From: Burkholderiales bacterium
GTDB lineage: Bacteria; Pseudomonadota; Gammaproteobacteria; Burkholderiales; Burkholderiaceae_C
Length of the DNA: 64,000 nucleotides
Direction of reading: 5' to 3'
Assembly (NCBI GenBank): GCA_947448955.1
Contig: CANFPU010000001.1
Coordinates: 36,342-100,341, forward strand
The position numbers were made by a program, and so were the translations under genes. Below, in pieces: positions 62,465 to 64,000 of this stretch. The number at the start of each line of letters is the position of its first letter. The stretch's first letter is position 1. A model generated the notes under the pieces. It ran no database searches and was not told the DNA's origin. It saw only the letters and a program-made list of their open reading frames with translations.

Positions 62465-62593
62465 CATTTACTTGAGACCTCACTGGCGGTGGACCGGCAC
62501 GTGGCGCCGTCGACCCAGAACCATGCCAAGCCGGTGCTGCTGTTCCTGTATCGCCAGGTGCTGGGCGTAGAACTGGTCAGCGCAGAGCACTGA
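62465..62593 (+). pseudogene. Fragment of an integron integrase (tyrosine recombinase)
   Basis: A plus-strand frame reads LAVDRHVAPSTQNHA and then VLLFLYRQVLGVELV before a TGA at 62591-62593. This is the N-terminal core-binding region of integron integrases (LAVXRXVAXSTQNQAL followed by LLFLYREVLGXEL). None of the catalytic parts (Arg, His-X-X-Arg, Tyr) follows, and the start of the protein is not recognisable. Its direction, opposite to the attC site and cassette, is the normal integron geometry. Confidence 0.7.
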
Positions 62594-62809
62594 ACCAGGC
62601 TGCTCCCGGGGGCGGTCTTCGGGCTGTGGGTCTTCATGCTGCCCGGCGCGGCAACCAACTTCGTGCGACGGAATCTGCCAACCCAAGCCAGGGGACCCGC
62701 CTTCGTGCTGGGCACGGTGAATTGGCTACGCCGGCAGGTCCACCGGCGCGTTCCTGGCTGGCGGTGCGCAGACTCAGTTCCTCTATCGCGGGGACAGGGA
62801 GACGCGCAT
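62594..62809. other. Spacer after the integrase fragment
   Basis: Follows the integrase fragment up to the chemotaxis gene end. Frames on either strand are open but resemble nothing I recognise; may be degraded integron DNA. Confidence 0.3.
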
Positions 62810-64000
62810 TCAGGGCAGCTTGAACGCCGCCACGGCCTGCACCAGTTGCTGCGCCTGGCACTTCAGGCTCTCCGCGGCGGCGGCGCTCTCCTCTACCAGC
62901 GCGGCGTTCTGCTGGGTTGCCTGGTCGATCTGGCTGACCGCCTGGCTCACTTGCTGGACGCCCGAGCTCTGCTCGACACTGGCCGAGCTGATCTCGGCCA
63001 CGATATCGGTCACGCGCTGGATCGAGCCGACGATCTCATTCATGGTCTTGCCAGCCTGGCCAACCAGTTCGGTGCCTTGCTCCACTTGCTCGACGCTGCG
63101 ACCAATCAGCGATTTGATTTCCTTGGCCGCTTCTGCGCTGCGCTGAGCCAGGCTGCGCACTTCGGACGCCACCACCGCGAAGCCGCGGCCCTGCTCGCCC
63201 GCGCGGGCGGCTTCGACCGCCGCGTTCAGCGCCAGGATGTTGGTCTGGAACGCGATGCCGTCGATGACGCTGATGATGTCGCCGATCTTGCGGCTGCTGT
63301 CGTTGATGCCCTGCATGGTGGTGACGACCTGGCCGACCACCGCGCCGCCCCGTGCAGCCACCGCCGACGCACTCTGCGCCAGCTGGTTGGCTTGCATGGC
63401 GTTGTCGGTGTTGTGGCGCACCGTGGTGCCCAGTTGTTCCATCGTGGCCGCCGTTTGCTGCAAAGCGCTCGCCTGCTGCTCGGTGCGGCCCGACAGGTCC
63501 TGGTTGCCCTGCGCGATCTGCGCGCTGGCTGTGGCCACGCTCTCGGAGTTGCCCCGCACTTCGGTGACGACCTTGACCAGGCCTTCGCGCATGCGGGCCA
63601 GCCCCGCCATCAGACTGTGCGTGTCGCCCGTGCGCAGCGTGATCTGCACGGCCAGGTCGCCCTGTGCCACGGCGTTCACCGCGCTCGCCGCCTCGCTCGG
63701 CTCGGCGCCGAGTTGGCGGAAGACGCTGCGTGTCAGGGCCCAGCCCAGTGCGCCCGTCAGGGCCAACAGGCCAAGGCCGCCCAGAACCAGCGTGTAGGTC
63801 GTGGCTGCCATCGTCGAGTCAAGCGCCGCCGAGCGCCCGGCCAGCAGGGCAGACTCTTCCTTCGCGAACTCGGCAATGCCGGCCCGGAAGGCGTCCATCG
63901 CGACTTTGTCCTTGCCGGCGCTGAACTCCTTCAGCAACTCGTCTTGCGTTCCCTTGCCGGCCGTGGTGTCCCGGCGCAGGGTCACCAACGCGTTGGCCAC
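62810..64000 (-). CDS. Methyl-accepting chemotaxis protein (5' end outside window)
   Basis: At least 396 residues visible. In order: the end of a periplasmic four-helix sensor domain ([20 protein letters not shown]), a transmembrane helix ([20 protein letters not shown]), a HAMP region ([20 protein letters not shown]), and the coiled-coil signalling domain with the hairpin tip [20 protein letters not shown] followed by [20 protein letters not shown]. Ends in AFKLP without a CheR-docking pentapeptide. It relays ligand binding to CheA. The N-terminus lies past the window edge. Confidence 0.95.
   Translation of the reverse strand: MANALVTLRRDTTAGKGTQDELLKEFSAGKDKVAMDAFRAGIAEFAKEESALLAGRSAALDSTMAATTYTLVLGGLGLLALTGALGWALTRSVFRQLGAEPSEAASAVNAVAQGDLAVQITLRTGDTHSLMAGLARMREGLVKVVTEVRGNSESVATASAQIAQGNQDLSGRTEQQASALQQTAATMEQLGTTVRHNTDNAMQANQLAQSASAVAARGGAVVGQVVTTMQGINDSSRKIGDIISVIDGIAFQTNILALNAAVEAARAGEQGRGFAVVASEVRSLAQRSAEAAKEIKSLIGRSVEQVEQGTELVGQAGKTMNEIVGSIQRVTDIVAEISSASVEQSSGVQQVSQAVSQIDQATQQNAALVEESAAAAESLKCQAQQLVQAVAAFKLP

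Noticed and set aside
1..64000. CRISPR arrays, rRNA operons, insertion sequences and prophage genes
   Set aside because: No regularly spaced repeats, no rRNA-like sequence, no transposase or phage structural gene was recognised; only the integron relic suggests mobile DNA.

Overview
The window is GC-rich, densely packed and has few tRNA or insertion elements. The gene content is typical of a metabolically versatile betaproteobacterium of the order Burkholderiales: several tripartite-tricarboxylate (Bug/TctC) receptors, Liv-type ABC transporters, many CoA-ligases, enoyl-CoA hydratases and a CaiB-type CoA-transferase. This placement is inference from gene content; no rRNA or marker gene is present.

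Layout. 1-10.7 kb: the tail of a LivF ATPase, a PAP2-type phosphatase lipoprotein, a ChaC-like protein, TerC, enoyl-CoA hydratase, two FAH-superfamily enzymes, an acyl-CoA ligase, a metallo-beta-lactamase-fold hydrolase, an MFS transporter and a medium-chain dehydrogenase. 11.0-15.3 kb: a selenocysteine operon on the minus strand in the order thioredoxin-like protein, UGSC selenoprotein with an in-frame TGA and a bSECIS-like hairpin, a small unrecognised ORF, selB, and selC (tRNA-Sec). 15.4-17.9 kb: a DadA-type dehydrogenase behind a glycine riboswitch, divergent from a LysR regulator. 18-24 kb: MATE exporter, SnoaL-like protein, carboxymuconolactone-decarboxylase-like protein, Bug receptor, M20 peptidase, YebC-family protein.

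24-39.4 kb is a CoA-ester catabolic and uptake island. One arm on the minus strand holds a CoA-transferase, a Bug receptor and a Liv-type binding protein. The opposing arm holds enoyl-CoA hydratase, Liv binding protein, LivH, a LivM-LivG fusion, LivF, thiolase and acyl-CoA synthetase, followed by an alkylsulfatase-like protein and a further hydratase. The likely logic is import of a carboxylic acid, activation to a CoA thioester and beta-oxidation-like breakdown.

39.6-46 kb: M3 peptidase, a VapBC-like AbrB/PIN pair, a DUF1254 protein and an acyl-CoA synthetase. 45.9-57.8 kb: TauD-type dioxygenase, arylsulfatase, tartrate-dehydrogenase-type enzyme, luciferase-like monooxygenase, a two-subunit ThDP decarboxylase beside the remnant of another ThDP enzyme, a full-length ThDP enzyme and a complete TctCBA transporter. 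The mix suggests use of organosulfur or organic-acid compounds (inference). 58-60.1 kb: gmd and fcl for GDP-L-fucose. 60.5-62.6 kb: an APH-type phosphotransferase, then what reads as a decayed integron (attC site, integrase fragment, broken toxin-antitoxin cassette). The window ends inside a methyl-accepting chemotaxis protein.

The most noteworthy items are the selenoprotein operon, the glycine riboswitch before dadA, and the integron relic.
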